Shown: in pieces, positions 43,076-54,544 of the stretch
Layout of the letters: every line of letters begins with the position of its first letter
Numbering within the stretch: position 1 is the stretch's first letter
Assembly: GCF_902806685.2 (NCBI RefSeq)
Contig: NC_048555.1
Coordinates: forward strand, 4,402,001-4,466,000
Reading direction: 5' to 3'
From: Maniola hyperantus
Lineage: Eukaryota; Arthropoda; Insecta; Lepidoptera; Nymphalidae
Length of the DNA stretch: 64,000 nt
Program-made: the position numbers and the translations under genes
The notes under the pieces: generated by a model
Seen by the model: only the letters and a program-made list of their open reading frames with translations
What the model was told of the DNA's origin: nothing
Database searches by the model: none

Positions 43076-44600
43076 TACCGACTTCAAAAAAAGGAGGAGG
43101 TTCTCAATTCGTCGGAATCTTTTTTTTTTTTTTAATGTATGTTCCCCGATTACTCGAAAACGCCTGGACCGATTTTGAAAATTCTTTTTTTGTTTGAAAG
43201 GGTATATTTCAAAGTTGGTCCCATTTCAATTTGGTGAAGATCAGTCCAGATTTTTAACCAGTCATAGCATAATTCCATGGGGCCACTAAAAATTGTGAAA
43301 TAAAATTTTTTTACAAAAAAAATAAAAACCGACTTCGTTACACAAACACTAAAAATTGTAAAATAATTTAATTTATTACCGAATATATATATATTATATT
43401 ATATATTATATACTTATAATAAAACTGTAACAGGTCAAATTCTGTACATTGAAGATATTTTGAAATTTTTTTTTCGAGGGCACTCTATAATCGATACTGA
43501 ACACAAAACTGTAATTTTTTTCATTTTTGTCTGTCTGTCTGTCTATCTGTCTGTCTGTCTGTCTGTCTGTCTGTATCACGGCCGCGCATCACGCTGAAAC
43601 TACTGAATGGATTCCAATGAAACTTGGTACGATTTGAGGTCATACTATGAGGAAGAATATAGGATACTTTTTATCCCGAAATTCAGCATGGTTCCCGTAG
43701 GAGAGGGGATGAAAGTTAAATCGTATACTGAGTTGTAATTCATTAACGCGTAGTCCGATTTCATTCATTCTTTTTTTGTTAGAAAGGGGATATTTTAAAA
43801 ATTGTTCCGTAAATATTTCAAGGTTTTTAACCGATTGTCAAAAATGAGGTGGTTCTTTTTTCTACATCGATTTTTTCGAGGTTTCTGGACCGATTTGCAA
43901 ATTTTTTTTTTAAATCAACAATAAAAAGTTTTCGTGATGGTCACATAAAAAATTCTGGATTCAACTCCTTAATCCTGATGCTGCAGGGTTACTGCCCGCC
44001 TGAGTTATCAAGATTCAGGAAGTGTTCATAGTGAATTCATATTGTAGGTACCAAGCAACGACTTTATTCTCAGACTTCAAGTCTCAACTCCTCAACCCTG
44101 ATGATGTAGGGTACAGCACTCCTAAACTATAATGTTTCAGGAACTGCGGATAATGCAAAATTATTTTAGGTACCATGCATAGGCTACATCATTGAACTTC
44201 GGATCCTAACTCCTCAATCCTGATGCTGCAAAGTACTGAAGTCCTAAATCGTGGGGATTTTAGAATTTCTGATAGTGAATTGATATTTAAAAAAAAATTA
44301 AAAAATTTGAATCGACTGTTAGGCGGAACGAAGTTCGCAGGGTCAGCTAGTTACCGAATATATTATGTATACAAGAGTTAATATAGTTCCATAATAATAT
44401 TTTTTGGGGTCGGTGCCAATGAGGTGCCATTGTGGAGTCCCATAAAAATATGAAGTCTAGACGATTCGCGCAGCTAAAGCTAATTGGCACCGGCACCAAA
44501 AAATATTATTATGGAACTATATTAACTCTTGTATACATAATATATTCGGTAATAAATTAAATTATTTTACAAATTTAGTGTTTGTGTAACGAAGTCGGTT
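43076..44600. mobile_element. Element E, split by Helitron D
   Basis: The left part (43076-43389) runs from ACCGACTTCAAAAAAAGGAG to ATTTATTACCGAATATAT and matches 15371-15942 in reverse. The right part (44345-44600) is a clean palindrome (TACCGAATATATTATGTATA pairing with TATACATAATATATTCGGTA) and ends GTGTAACGAAGTCGGTT. TTACCGAATATAT appears on both sides of the inserted Helitron. Confidence 0.7.
43390..44344 (+). mobile_element. Helitron type D, complete
   Basis: AT-rich start, ACTTATAATAAAACTGTAAC, CACTCTATAATCGATACTGA, (GTCT)n at 43530-43575, CGGCCGCGCATCACGCTGAA, AACTTGGTACGATTTGAGGT, then three CTCCTCAA-CCTGATG sub-repeats. It ends GGCGGAACGAAGTTCGCAGG then GTCAGCTAG. The 60-codon ORF inside is incidental. 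The 5' boundary is uncertain by some tens of bases. Confidence 0.75.
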
Positions 44601-44649
44601 TTTATTTTTTTTGTAAAAAAATTTATAATCCTTGATAACTCTTTGAGTA

Positions 44650-44803
44650 AGCTATATTTTAACTTTTTAGGTCAGGGTATAAGCTACCTCTATTTCAAAT
44701 TTAAGCCAAATCTGTCCTGTAGTTTTCGCGTGAAAGAATAACAAGCATAAACAATCATACACGCACACAAACACACACACACTTACGTCTTTATAATATT
44801 AGT
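44650..44803 (-). mobile_element. Lep1-like Helitron remnant
   Basis: Plus strand: GTCAGGGTATAAGCTACCTC, AAATCTGTCCTGTAGTTTTC, a CACACAAACACACACACACT block and TCTTTATAATATTAGTGTGA. The 3' end is lost. Confidence 0.5.
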
Positions 44804-44805
44804 GT

Positions 44806-46320
44806 GATAAGATTTTCCTCAGGTTATAAACCGTAAGTAAAACTTACAGGTGTAATCGCGGCCATAGTATTGAGTATTAATACTGGCCGTAAGGCTACCT
44901 TTATATCTACCGAAGATAGAAGATGTACCGTACCTACTAGGATGTCTTGAAAAAAATAGTATAGAGAAATTCATTATTTATGCTTGAATGCAGGAAAATA
45001 AACTTTGGAAATCTTTTCATCCCGACTTTATGCTTTGATAAAGGACGCAAAGCTCCGATCGAATACGTCAGAGACGACCTTTGGCCTTTAACTTCGCCAA
45101 TGAAAAACATCCAGACACAAAACAAGATAAATATTGTCGAATCCCCTTCCTATGTCGTCCATAACTTATCGTACTGCGCTTCGGAATTCCAAGTTATAGA
45201 ACAAAACACAAGGAATCGTGCCAAAATTATGTAATGAAATTCTAAAACGTATAATTGGTCGCTTGTGTCCGGCGATCGTGCTTCAGTAAATCGTATACAA
45301 AAATGTAAACTTATTTTAACTTATTATTCAACTTGGTTTATTAGAAAATTTATATAATAAACTGCTTCATAGCTTCTGCCAAAAAATTAGGCCGGAGCCT
45401 TCTTTTATGAATTTATCAATTCCAAATGAAGGAACAAATTTAATAAGTATAATTGACTGAAATTGACGAGCTTTTTGTTAGAGTGGGCGTATTGGATCGA
45501 TGCATATTCAACGTAGAACAATGCGTGGCGTAGGTACCTACAACTCTTGCAGTTCTGGTGGCTTTTATACCTACAGAAGTAGTCATAAGGCTTGGCACGC
45601 ACGGTCGGTTAAATGGCTGGCTGGTCAAATGGCCGCTTTATCATCCATTCGGTTTATCATCCAAAATTGTATATTAAAATTGCACATTAAAAATTGCTAT
45701 TGCGCGTACGTTCACATACTTTGTGGTATGATCAATGAAATGGGTATAACAATATAAGAACGCTGGAAGACGTGTACCATACAAAACGACTATTAGATAT
45801 TTGCTGTGCTGATTCGAAGCGCCAACCGAGCGTTGCAGGCCCAACGTATATCAATAGAGTGCGTATGATATATCAAGGTGGTTCTTTAACCGCCAGTGGG
45901 CGGATAGCCTGTATTGTACTAGTACTAACGTAGGATAGGATACAAAAACTCCCATCAGAAACATCAATTTAGAGGAGAGCAATAGGAAAACACAATGAGA
46001 AATCCCAGAAAACCGTAGATTGAATAGACCCAAAGTGAAGCGAAAACGTCTTCTCAAGTTCCGACGAGGGCCGAACGAACCATTTGTACATATTTAAACA
46101 ACGTAAAAAATATTACACACGAATGGTGGCTTACGCGAGAAATCAAGGAGTTCAAAGGTAAATAATATATAAGACCTTGCTTCTAAGAGGTAAAGGAGAC
46201 GACCGTTTTTTGTCTGAAACCAATTTTTATTGAACAAGTACAAGTAATGTGGCTTTATGTTGTGTCGCGCAAATTCTTATACCTACTAAGTAAGTAAACT
46301 AAAATGGCAGATTTAAATGC
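44806..46320. other. No gene supported
   Basis: Several 60-85-codon ORFs on both strands (44937-45125, 44980-45234, 45405-45757, 45851-46057) overlap each other and have no recognised domain. No repeat of the families above was recognised. Confidence 0.45.
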
Positions 46321-46324
46321 TTCC

Positions 46325-46425
46325 CTTCCATGATGTTCTCTGCGGAAAATGATAAGTAGCACTAGATTTGGAACTTTTTTTTTTAGAACTGTCAATTTAG
46401 TTTAGTTTAGAGCTAAGATATGTGT
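46325..46425. mobile_element. MITE H fragment
   Basis: CCATGATGTTCTCTGCGGAA, AGCACTAGATTTGGAACTTT and GTCAATTTAGTTTAGTTTAG. One arm of the family seen whole at 4274-4430. Confidence 0.5.
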
Positions 46426-46534
46426 ATAATATATGTATATACTCACAGTGTCAGATTTTATGCCGACCAACTCAACGAATTCAACAAACACTTTCGTCAG
46501 AACTAAGTACCTAATACGCGTTTTTTTTTAAATA

Positions 46535-46640
46535 AAAATGGCGAACAAACGAGCAGGGTCACCTGATGTTAAGTGATTACCGCCGCCCATGAACATTTGC
46601 AGTATACCAGAGGAACCACCAATGCGTTGCGTTTACTTTT
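46535..46640 (+). repeat. LINE 3'-tail-like fragment
   Basis: GAGCAGGGTCACCTGATGTT, AAGTGATTACCGCCGCCCAT and GAACATTTGCAGTATACCAG resemble a phrase common at the 3' ends of lepidopteran non-LTR elements. That attribution is from memory of the pattern only. Confidence 0.4.
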
Positions 46641-48280
46641 ATGCTTTATTCTTCTCTCCGCCAGAAATCGGATTAAGTCGGCGAGAGTTAATTTTAGTAC
46701 ATACCTAGGACATTTTTTCTTATAGGACTTTGTTGATAAGTATCCTTTATCCCTTTTTCGTCAATTTTGTCGGATATACTATATTGTTAGATATCTGTTG
46801 TTTGCGTTAGATGTTACACTGCGCAAAAAAGTTAATTTACACGCTCACCGGTGATGTATTCAAGATAAATATTTTACGTAAATCTTATTAACTTTTATTG
46901 ACGCCGGAAAAGTGCAGTTTTTTCCTACTTATCACATACCTACAATTGTTACGATTTGGTATTTGTGCGCATTACACACAAACGGGACGAATCCTTTGTG
47001 ATTTTAAAGCATAATATAGATTATACTGCATATAAGTTTGATCACAATCTGTCAATCCAGCCCAAAACATCTTACATAGGTAGGTACATTTTAGCCCGAA
47101 TTTCTCTCGCCAAATTCGAGCGAAAAGCTTTAAAAATACTTATAAATTAGGCACTACTTCGACCAGTGCAATAAAATAAAAAAACATACATATCTATTTA
47201 CGGAATTTGAAAAGCTTAAGAAATTTCGGCACGGATATTTACCGCGTATATTTATCTAATTTAAATATGAAGCTGCGTGTACAACAGTTAAGTATGAACA
47301 TCTGCCTCTCTAGCAACCCGAGTGCCTAATAAGACGCTCAAGCTTCTAGCACTTACTTCCACCCCAGCTTGAAATATGTGTATGTGTGTATGTATATGTT
47401 ATGGCAGTATTTTGGGCACTCGAGCCCATGAGCGATGGTCTCCATGGATGCCTACGCTACCAATTCTGACATTCAAATGCTGATAATGCGATCACTCAGG
47501 AATCAGGTGCTAGTAACGAATTGGTATTCAGCCTAATTTGTAATGGTTCAATAAAACGAAGGGATTGTGCGGAAACCCTTTTGGAACCGCAATGAGTCAC
47601 GATTTTACTCCTTTCATAATATTACAATAAGCTTCCCAAATCGGCGGTATGGTCATTACCGACAGACAAAACGACTCAAAAGGGCTTGTAAAGGCCTACT
47701 TGAATGAGGATTGTTTTGGCTTTTACCTTAGAAAATGTGTCAAAGTCAAGAAAGAAGTACCTACCTAAGTAGAAATAAATAGGGAAACAGAATGTAGAGA
47801 GCTCATGCCAGAAAAAATTAAATCATGTAAATTTTATTTGCCTTCTAACACCAACTCGCTGTCTAGCTCGTGTGCCAAAAGTCTAACCACTAATATCAAC
47901 TCCTGGCATAGGTATCATTATAACTGCGTCATTAACTACATGAAAAAGACGATCTGGATTCTAGCATGTTATCACTAAGAAACTTCGAGTAATTAGTGTC
48001 ATATTGAACTTTTCAGCGTGAGACTAAATACTACGCACAGAACATGCAACAAATATTTAGGAAAACTTTTACTTTTTAAAATTTTCAAGCATATTTTTTC
48101 TTCGAAATTTCGTTCTAATATTGTGTTTGCCGTGGCTCTTACTAACTCAATTTTCTGATAGTTAATACTTGTGAATACTTAGAACAATTTAAAAATTTGC
48201 TACAAAACACTGGTAAGTAATTACTTATACCTAGGCCATTTTCGTTGCTTCTATTTTCATTTCCTACAATAAAAATATTA
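46641..48280. other. No gene seen
   Basis: Unique-looking. The 64-codon ORF at 46956-47150 has no supporting feature. Confidence 0.5.
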
Positions 48281-48463
48281 CAGTAGCAGGCAAGAAATAT
48301 TGCACATCAACCTTTTGAATGACGTTTTGGATTTGACGAGTGTTGTCTCCGTCACTCCTACCTATGTGACGTTTTGTCGGTCTCAACGACAGAGAAAACG
48401 CTCTACGAAACCGCTATCTCTAAAGGTATATATCATAGGTACAATATTTTCTGCCGCGTACTG
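48281..48463. mobile_element. MITE L, copy 3
   Basis: Core TGACGTTTTGTCGGTCTCAA then CGACAGAGAAAACGCTCTAC, right end TTTTCTGCCGCGT. The left end (AGTAGCAGGCAAGAAATATT) is diverged. Confidence 0.65.
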
Positions 48464-48735
48464 TACCTAAGTAAGTCAGCCTGCTGCTGTACTAACCTCA
48501 TAATATTTCCGAGCTAAGCTCACAAGCAACTGATTGCTTCGCCAGTTACATAAAGCGATACTCCCGAGGTACCTACTTTCTAAGTAAGTGTTAAGTACTA
48601 TAATATCTTGAAACATCAAGAGAGTAAACTATGACATCAGGTGTCTCTATTTCTCATCGTTCCACTACAAAGCAACAAGATTAAAGGACTAAACAGACAG
48701 TGTGTGATACAACGTGTGCAACGCTGCTACTTGTA

Positions 48736-48970
48736 TCACTACCCATAGTTATACCCATATAAATGCCAAAGTATGATTGTTTGTTGGTTTGTCGTTCAAC
48801 ACGTCGCAACGGAGCAATGAATCGACGGGCTTTTTTGCATGGGTATATTTAAAGAGGTGGAGAGTGACAAAGGCTACTTCTTATCCTAGAAAATCAAAGA
48901 GTTCCCAGGGGATTTTTCAAAACCAAAATTCACGCGTACCTACCACTATGAAGTCGCGGGCACGAGCTAG
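48736..48970 (+). mobile_element. Helitron type B, complete
   Basis: After A, TCACTACCCATAGTTATACC; then TTTGTTGGTTTGTCGTTCAA, GGCTTTTTTGCATGGGTATA, GGCTACTTCTTATCCTAGAA, GAAGTCGCGGGCACGAGCTAG. The 85-codon ORF within is incidental. Confidence 0.75.
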
Positions 48971-49785
48971 GTTGATATGCAAGAAACTGTCTGAACTTCT
49001 GAAGGTGTTTACACTATTAAGCGCATGTATTTAGGAGCAGCGCCGGCACTGTTGATTCCTGTGTAAGGTGCTTTATACAGTAGGCTTAGTATGAGGTTTT
49101 ACATCTTGCCAACACGACGTTGATAGAATTCGAAGGTCTAACAAAATAATGACACCGTTTCTGCAGTTTTTCTCTCAACTAAATTTTGAGTGCATATTTT
49201 TCTGCTTAATATTGCTAAAAAAGGAAAGAACAAGAATTTTAAATTATAGTCTCTGAATTTTAGTGCTGCTCTACAAAAATAAGGTTCGACAGTTTTAGAG
49301 CAAAATAAATTTGTCTATACTTTTCTTATTAAATTGGTACGAAAATGATGCGAATACTCTAAAATTTAGTTAGGATCAGAATCAGTACCACGAGTTACCA
49401 CGAGATCAAACGCGTCGGACTACTGTGTCTCCTTATACTGTGACCAGAACGTTTCTCATCTAGCCAGATCTTTATACCTACGTAATGGTAGCGTTGTAAC
49501 ACTCAGATATTTCCGGCACGTTTTCATTAACTTACGGAAGTGACTTATCCTGATTTTCTCGAATCCATTGGGATTTTCCAATTTGATTCGTTGCGTACGT
49601 GTTTTTACGACTCGAATTTATCAGACATAAATGTTATCTGAGAATAATTTAGTCTATTTTTATTTAAATGGTAGTGATTTCAGGCCTTTTTTCCTTATTT
49701 GCGTTAATTTTTAACACAACTTAAACAATCAATAAGTAGTTAGGTACACTTTTTGAATAGCAGTTTCCAGCGATTTTTTTTCATT
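48971..49785. other. No gene seen
   Basis: Unique-looking AT-rich DNA without recognised repeats. Confidence 0.5.
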
Positions 49786-49880
49786 CCAGTCCAAGTTAGC
49801 CCTTGACTGCAATCTCATCTGGTGTTAAGTGATGATGCAGTCTAAGATGAAAGCGGTCTAACTTGGAAGGGGTACTTATG
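49786..49880 (+). repeat. Family M repeat, copy 2
   Basis: CAGTCCAAGTTAGCCCTTGA, CTGCAATCTCATCTGGTGTT, AAGTGATGATGCAGTCTAAG, AGCGGTCTAACTTGGAAGGG. CCAAGTTAG at the start and CTAACTTGG at the end are inverted repeats. Confidence 0.6.
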
Positions 49881-50446
49881 GCAGTTTTATTGAACTCATA
49901 TTTACCCCTTATCGGTTTCTACACGGCATTGTACTAGAACGCTACATCGCTTGGCGATGAACGACTCTGCCAGCAAGGTGATAACTAGGCACGGCCATAG
50001 GCTCCCACCAGACTTCGCATGTATTTCAATTTTTTAAGATTCCTTTGGAATTTCACAAAATCCTTTGTATAACGTGAGTATTACCTACAGTACCTACAGT
50101 ATGCGTCAATAAACTATCTAAAAAGCTGACGAACAAATATAACGTACCTATATATACCTACGTATGATATAAAAAATCGATGACAACAAGTTCTGGGCGA
50201 ATTGACCCGTGACCTTTAGGATAACATCGACATACGTTGGACGACTAATAATTGTGGAGCTGGCATGACAATTACATAGAGTTATTCAAAGGTAATGGGG
50301 GCAGTGGAAATGTATAGTTATTGTCAATGTTGGAAACGGGTATAGAAATATGAATGTACAAAAGCGCTAGTAGAAACACACTATCACTTTTAAACACAAA
50401 CAGATGCCCGCAACTATGTGTGCGTTGAATTTAATGCGAATATGTT

Positions 50447-50915
50447 ATCATGATCAACCCATCGCCGGCCCACTACTGAGACGGATCTCCTCTGAGACTG
50501 AGAAGGGATTTAGGCCATAGAATAGAATAGAATATAATGTTTTTTTTATTCATGTAAACTTTTTACAAGTACTTATGAATAATCAGGTAGTTTTAATTTA
50601 CCACTGGTTCGGAATGCCGTTCCTACCGAGAAGAACCAGCAAGAAACTCGGCGGTTGCTCTTTTTAATTTTTCAATTTACAATGTTATACCGTACTATAC
50701 AAGCCATTGCAGCCCCGTGCATTGCGTGCGTTGCATAGCCCGGATTGACAGACTTCACTCAACTTTGAGAACATTATGGCTCACATATGATTTCTCAGGC
50801 AGCTTTTATGATGTTTTCCTTTACCACCACCGAGCACACAACTCCGAAAAGTTAGAGTTGCGTGCACGGGATCGAGATCCCAACCTCCCAACTAGAAAGC
50901 CGACGTTTATCACCG
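50447..50915 (-). mobile_element. SINE A split by a family N insertion
   Basis: The 3' part is at 50447-50520 (ATGATCAACCCATCGCCGGC, GATTTAGGCCATAG). The 5' part is at 50737-50915 (CATAGCCCGGATTGACAGAC, TTTTATGATGTTTTCCTTTA, CAACTCCGAAAAGTTAGAG, GATCGAGATCCCAACCTCCC). CATAG occurs at both junctions, which would fit a short target duplication. Confidence 0.7.
50521..50736 (+). mobile_element. Family N insertion
   Basis: AATAGAATAGAATATAATGT, AAACTTTTTACAAGTACTTA, ACCACTGGTTCGGAATGCCG, TTCCTACCGAGAAGAACCAG, AAGAAACTCGGCGGTTGCTC. A recurrent lepidopteran sequence, probably the 3' end of a retroelement. A scrap lies at 25575-25620. Confidence 0.55.
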
Positions 50916-52031
50916 ATTATTATATTACCTTCAGGCACAGAATATAATATAATATATAAATATATAAAGTACTACGTAGTTGAGGCAGTAGTGGCATCAA
51001 AAATAAAAGAAAGTGCAATAAAAACTGGTGATACAATAAACACTGCAGCTCTCACATTTAAAAGGTTAGCAATATAACAGACCGTAACCAGAGTGAACTA
51101 CAATGAAATAATAACAGAAACATTGAGGGCAGCCGCGTGACCCTCGTGACATCGGCCTGTCATGTCAGCTCGTCCGCTGGTTTTCAATGTGGATTTTTCG
51201 AGGATTCGTACAATTGCTGTCATTGCAAGGTATTTTTAAAATTTTCATCCAATTGCTATGACAGGGTTTCTAAACACAGGGGTGCAAATGCCGAATTAAT
51301 TTTTTTAGGGTTTTCAAATAAGAAGAAGATCATGAGCATGATCATTTACTAGAAGGTACAGTTATCGCAAAACATGTAGTCTAATCTAAAATTGCAATAT
51401 GGTGATTTGCGCAGCTCATAGACTGGGGTTTAAATAAGTACACAAACCCAGCGGAAATCTGTTTCTGATCAATGCGTCAAATGTTTCGTTTTCAATTGGA
51501 CTAAGTACCCACTTGCTTTTCAAGCAATTTGTAATTGTGAAATAGGACCTTTTTATGGCATTTTAAAGAGAACAAGATGGAACAGCCAGACACACTTTCG
51601 CAATTAGAATATTAAGTAGCGTGGATAAAATGTTGTAAACCCCATTGGGTTGACGAGCCCAAGTAAACAGAAGTCTGAAAAAATACAGCTTAAAAGAAGA
51701 AAAGTTACAAAAAATCCCCAATAGAAATACCAATCATCGTCACAGCACGCGAGTTTTGAGTCTGACTATACATAAACAGCGAAATAAATTAAACAGCTAT
51801 TGCTTTCTCACGGATGTAAAAACAACGCAACTCTCGTAAATCAAACGTGTATTAGATAAAACTGTTTATTATTTTTGGATAAATAAAGAGAAATACAAAT
51901 GTACCTAGCCTTGGTTTAAAATAACTAACTAATCAAATCACCTACAGTTTTGCATAGTAGCGTGCCTTCGGACTGTTTTAACCACGAGCATCTTAGTATA
52001 TGCATACCAAAGAATTAATTGAATTCCTTTA
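50916..52031. other. No gene supported; one Helitron scrap
   Basis: At 51582-51627 AGCCAGACACACTTTCGCAA then TTAGAATATTAAG is the 5' end of a Lep1-like element in reverse. ORFs at 50862-51077 and 51137-51352 (71 codons each) have no recognised domain. Confidence 0.45.
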
Positions 52032-52188
52032 ATTCTAAATAATATCTGTCCCGGCTGTACTCACGTGTTTAGTCGACGTTTTTCCCTTTTTCAATGGACT
52101 CCCTTGAAAAAGAACCCCGTATGGGTCCGAAACTAGTCGGGCTAACGTCGACTAAACGAGTACAGCCGGGACAGATATTATTTAGAAT
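52032..52188. repeat. Branched palindrome: long stem closing three hairpins
   Basis: Outer arms 52032-52080 and 52144-52188 (left begins ATTCTAAATAATATCTGTCC) pair over 45 bp without mismatch except a 4-base bulge in the left arm. Inside are three small hairpins: CTTTTTCAA/TTGAAAAAG (52086-52112), ACCC/GGGT (52114-52126) and CCGA/TCGG (52127-52140). The overall shape is a four-way junction. The inner core recurs, diverged, at 23269-23350. The class and function are unknown. A short ORF here is incidental. Confidence 0.75.
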
Positions 52189-52923
52189 GGAAATCACTCA
52201 CGGTAGTTTAAACGATACAATTCTAGCGAGCGTAAGTCATATACCAATTTTGATCAGACAAAGATTTTTCACAGGGTCATTGAAATCCCACTCCGGAAAT
52301 GATGCTAGTCCAAAAATATGGACTACCCACGCATTGCTTTACCTCTGATTTGATCCACTCAATGCTCCGAGTTTAAAGAAAGCGACTCGCGATGTATGGC
52401 TGGCAACTGAATATATGGAGAGTGTGGTCTCCACTCACCACGATTCATGCAAGACCTCTGACGGACCGAAGACCGAAAAGTTGAACTTGTCGGATCAGAG
52501 AGTGGACCCAGTTAAGATATACCTAGAGAAAGTCTCAAGGGAGGCTTAGTCTTAGGAAGTCCAGGAAGAAGAACCAAGAGCAGTTTGGCGTTGTAGCATA
52601 ACCGACGGAAAAAAAACTATATTCTACAATACGCGCTGCCCAGTCAATAAGGAGTCATTTACATTCGTTCTTTTCACATTTTGCGTTTTAGGTTCCCATT
52701 AAAAATAATCATAAAAGTTTCCAAATCACCTTTTCTTCCATCACGTTTCAGTTTTCACTTCACACATTGGCCTCTGTGGATTAAAATACCTATTCTTAGT
52801 TAGATGCTGCTTATTGAACGCAATAGTAAAATAGTCTCCAATGCAACGGACAAATATACCAAGCTGTTCTCAACTAAGTAATTAAACTAGGTACCTTCGT
52901 TACATTAAGTAATATGTGGACGC
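52189..52923. other. No gene seen
   Basis: Somewhat GC-richer at 52380-52600 with no continuous frame. It does not match any repeat elsewhere in the window. Confidence 0.4.
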
Positions 52924-53059
52924 TGTGTAGTTTAAACCTAAATTAATGAATGGATAGAAGTTCTAAACCGAAATTAGTTTTACAAACTAGTAAATAATTC
53001 GTATTACGTTTGTTCCCTGCTATTTAAGTTACTGCCTAGGATTTTAATGACATTTTGGG
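52924..53059 (+). repeat. Left copy of 136-bp direct repeat flanking SINE A
   Basis: Runs from TGTGTAGTTTAAACCTAAAT to TTAATGACATTTTGGG and matches 53373-53512 at roughly 94 percent by eye, with a 4-base length difference. Confidence 0.9.
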
Positions 53060-53372
53060 CCAAGCTGTGATAGCCTAGTGGTTGGGACGTCCGCTTTCTA
53101 GTCAGAGGTCAGGGGTTCGATCCCGGGCACGCACCTCTAACTTTTCAGATTTATGTGCGTTTTAATCAATTAAATATCACTTGCTTTAACGGTGAAGGAA
53201 AACATCGTGAGGAAACCTGCATGCCTGAGAGTTCTCCAGAAAGTTCTCAAAGGTGTGTGAAGTCTACCGATCCGCACATGGCCAGCGTGGTAAATTATGG
53301 CCAAAACCCTCTCACTCTGAGAGGAGACCCGTGCTTTGTAGTGCGCCGGCGATGGGTTGATCATGATGATGA
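53060..53372 (+). mobile_element. SINE A, full length, between long direct repeats
   Basis: Head AGCTGTGATAGCCTAGTGGT (A box) and GGTCAGGGGTTCGATCCCGG (intact B box), body GGTGAAGGAAAACATCGTGA, CACATGGCCAGCGTGGTAAA, GTGCGCCGGCGATGGGTTGA, tail TCATGATGATGATG. It is the best-preserved copy. The tail runs straight into the right-hand direct repeat. Confidence 0.9.
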
Positions 53373-53512
53373 TGTGTAGTTTAAACCTAAAATAATGGAT
53401 GGATAGAAGTTCTAAACCGAAATTAGTTTTACAAACTAGTAAATAATTCCTATTACTTACTTTAGTTCCCTGCTGTTTAAGTTACTGCCTAGGGTTTTAA
53501 TGACATTTTGGG
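53373..53512 (+). repeat. Right copy of direct repeat flanking SINE A
   Basis: Runs from TGTGTAGTTTAAACCTAAAA to TTAATGACATTTTGGG, immediately after the SINE tail. Differs from the left copy at a handful of positions and by TTAC-type extra bases near 53456. Confidence 0.9.
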
Positions 53513-54054
53513 TTTACTATAGTAAAAACCTGATTTGAGAACTTGCATGTTAAATCTGGTACAGGATCATAATTAAAGCACACGATTAAAGTTTTAAATA
53601 TTAAGTAGGTATACGTTGTGTTGGTTTTATTCTAAAAAACTCATTGTAAGTTATACCAATAATTATGATGCACTCATCTGTGAAAGCTGAAAAAAGACAC
53701 TCTTTTCCTATTTCTTAGACGGGAACGTCTATAATAAGGAATGACGTAACTTTCTGGGTATCTACCTGTCGAAACTTCGAAACAAAATGGGAAGGAATTT
53801 ACCTGTAAATAGCTGTAGTTTTAAACTTATAGAACACTTTTTGCCGTTTTAACTGCAAGGTCGAAAGAAATAAACACAGACTTTTAAATAAGGTAATACA
53901 ATAACTATCTGCTATCTATATCGGGTATCTGCTGTTATTAATTAATACCAGGAAAACAAATTGCTGTTTTTATCACTAAATATCTGTAGCATGCAACTCA
54001 TAGTAAAAACTGTAACGTATGTTCGTAAATAATTTTCAAATACATTTCACAAAA
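53513..54054. other. No gene seen
   Basis: Unique-looking AT-rich DNA. Confidence 0.5.
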
Positions 54055-54129
54055 TGCGGAACCGGCAGGATTCGAACCTGCATCTTCTGGGATCGCGTCC
54101 GAGGCTCTGACCGCTAGGCCACGGTTAGC
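54055..54129 (-). mobile_element. tRNA-like head (SINE head or tRNA pseudogene)
   Basis: Minus strand has a perfect A box TGGCCTAGCGG and a perfect T-arm GCAGGTTCGAATCCTGC (B box GGTTCGAATCC). The acceptor stem pairs at only 5 of 7 positions, and D and anticodon arms do not fold canonically, so a working tRNA is unlikely. The body that follows differs from SINE A and B. Confidence 0.55.
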
Positions 54130-54544
54130 AAGACCTACTTTATCCACGGCATTTCACTCTCAGATTTCACTAGTTTTACTTACTTACTGCAAGAAAGCTA
54201 CAAGCAAAATGATGTACCTAATACAAATATAACGTGTACGTAATTAAGTAAGGCACAATCGAATTATGCGTCCCATTTCCGTACTGGGTTTTGGTTTAAT
54301 TTCTCATTAGAGGGAAACTCGATCATTTCAATTCGTTCGCCCCGATAATTGTCGGGATTATTTTAACTTCAAATTACCCATTTCGCTTAAAACGTACCTA
54401 ACGCGATTAATGGACGTGTTTTGTGTAATTTAACAAATTAATTAATTAATTAGGTTTTTTAGTACCTACTATGTGGGATTTTCGTAGATCTTTGTCAAAA
54501 TTTTTGTTCTCGTTTCTCAAAAAAAAATACAGATCCGTAATTAA

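Noticed and set aside
52086..52160. Hammerhead ribozyme
   Set aside because: A GAAAC stretch after a short stem is present, but the CTGATGA strand and the cleavage-site arrangement are missing.
52360..52620. LINE ORF2 tail suspected from the RR- and W-rich impression
   Set aside because: No frame in either strand gave the expected motif order.
54055..54129. Functional tRNA gene
   Set aside because: T-arm and both promoter boxes are fine, but acceptor, D and anticodon arms do not fold; reported as a tRNA-like head.
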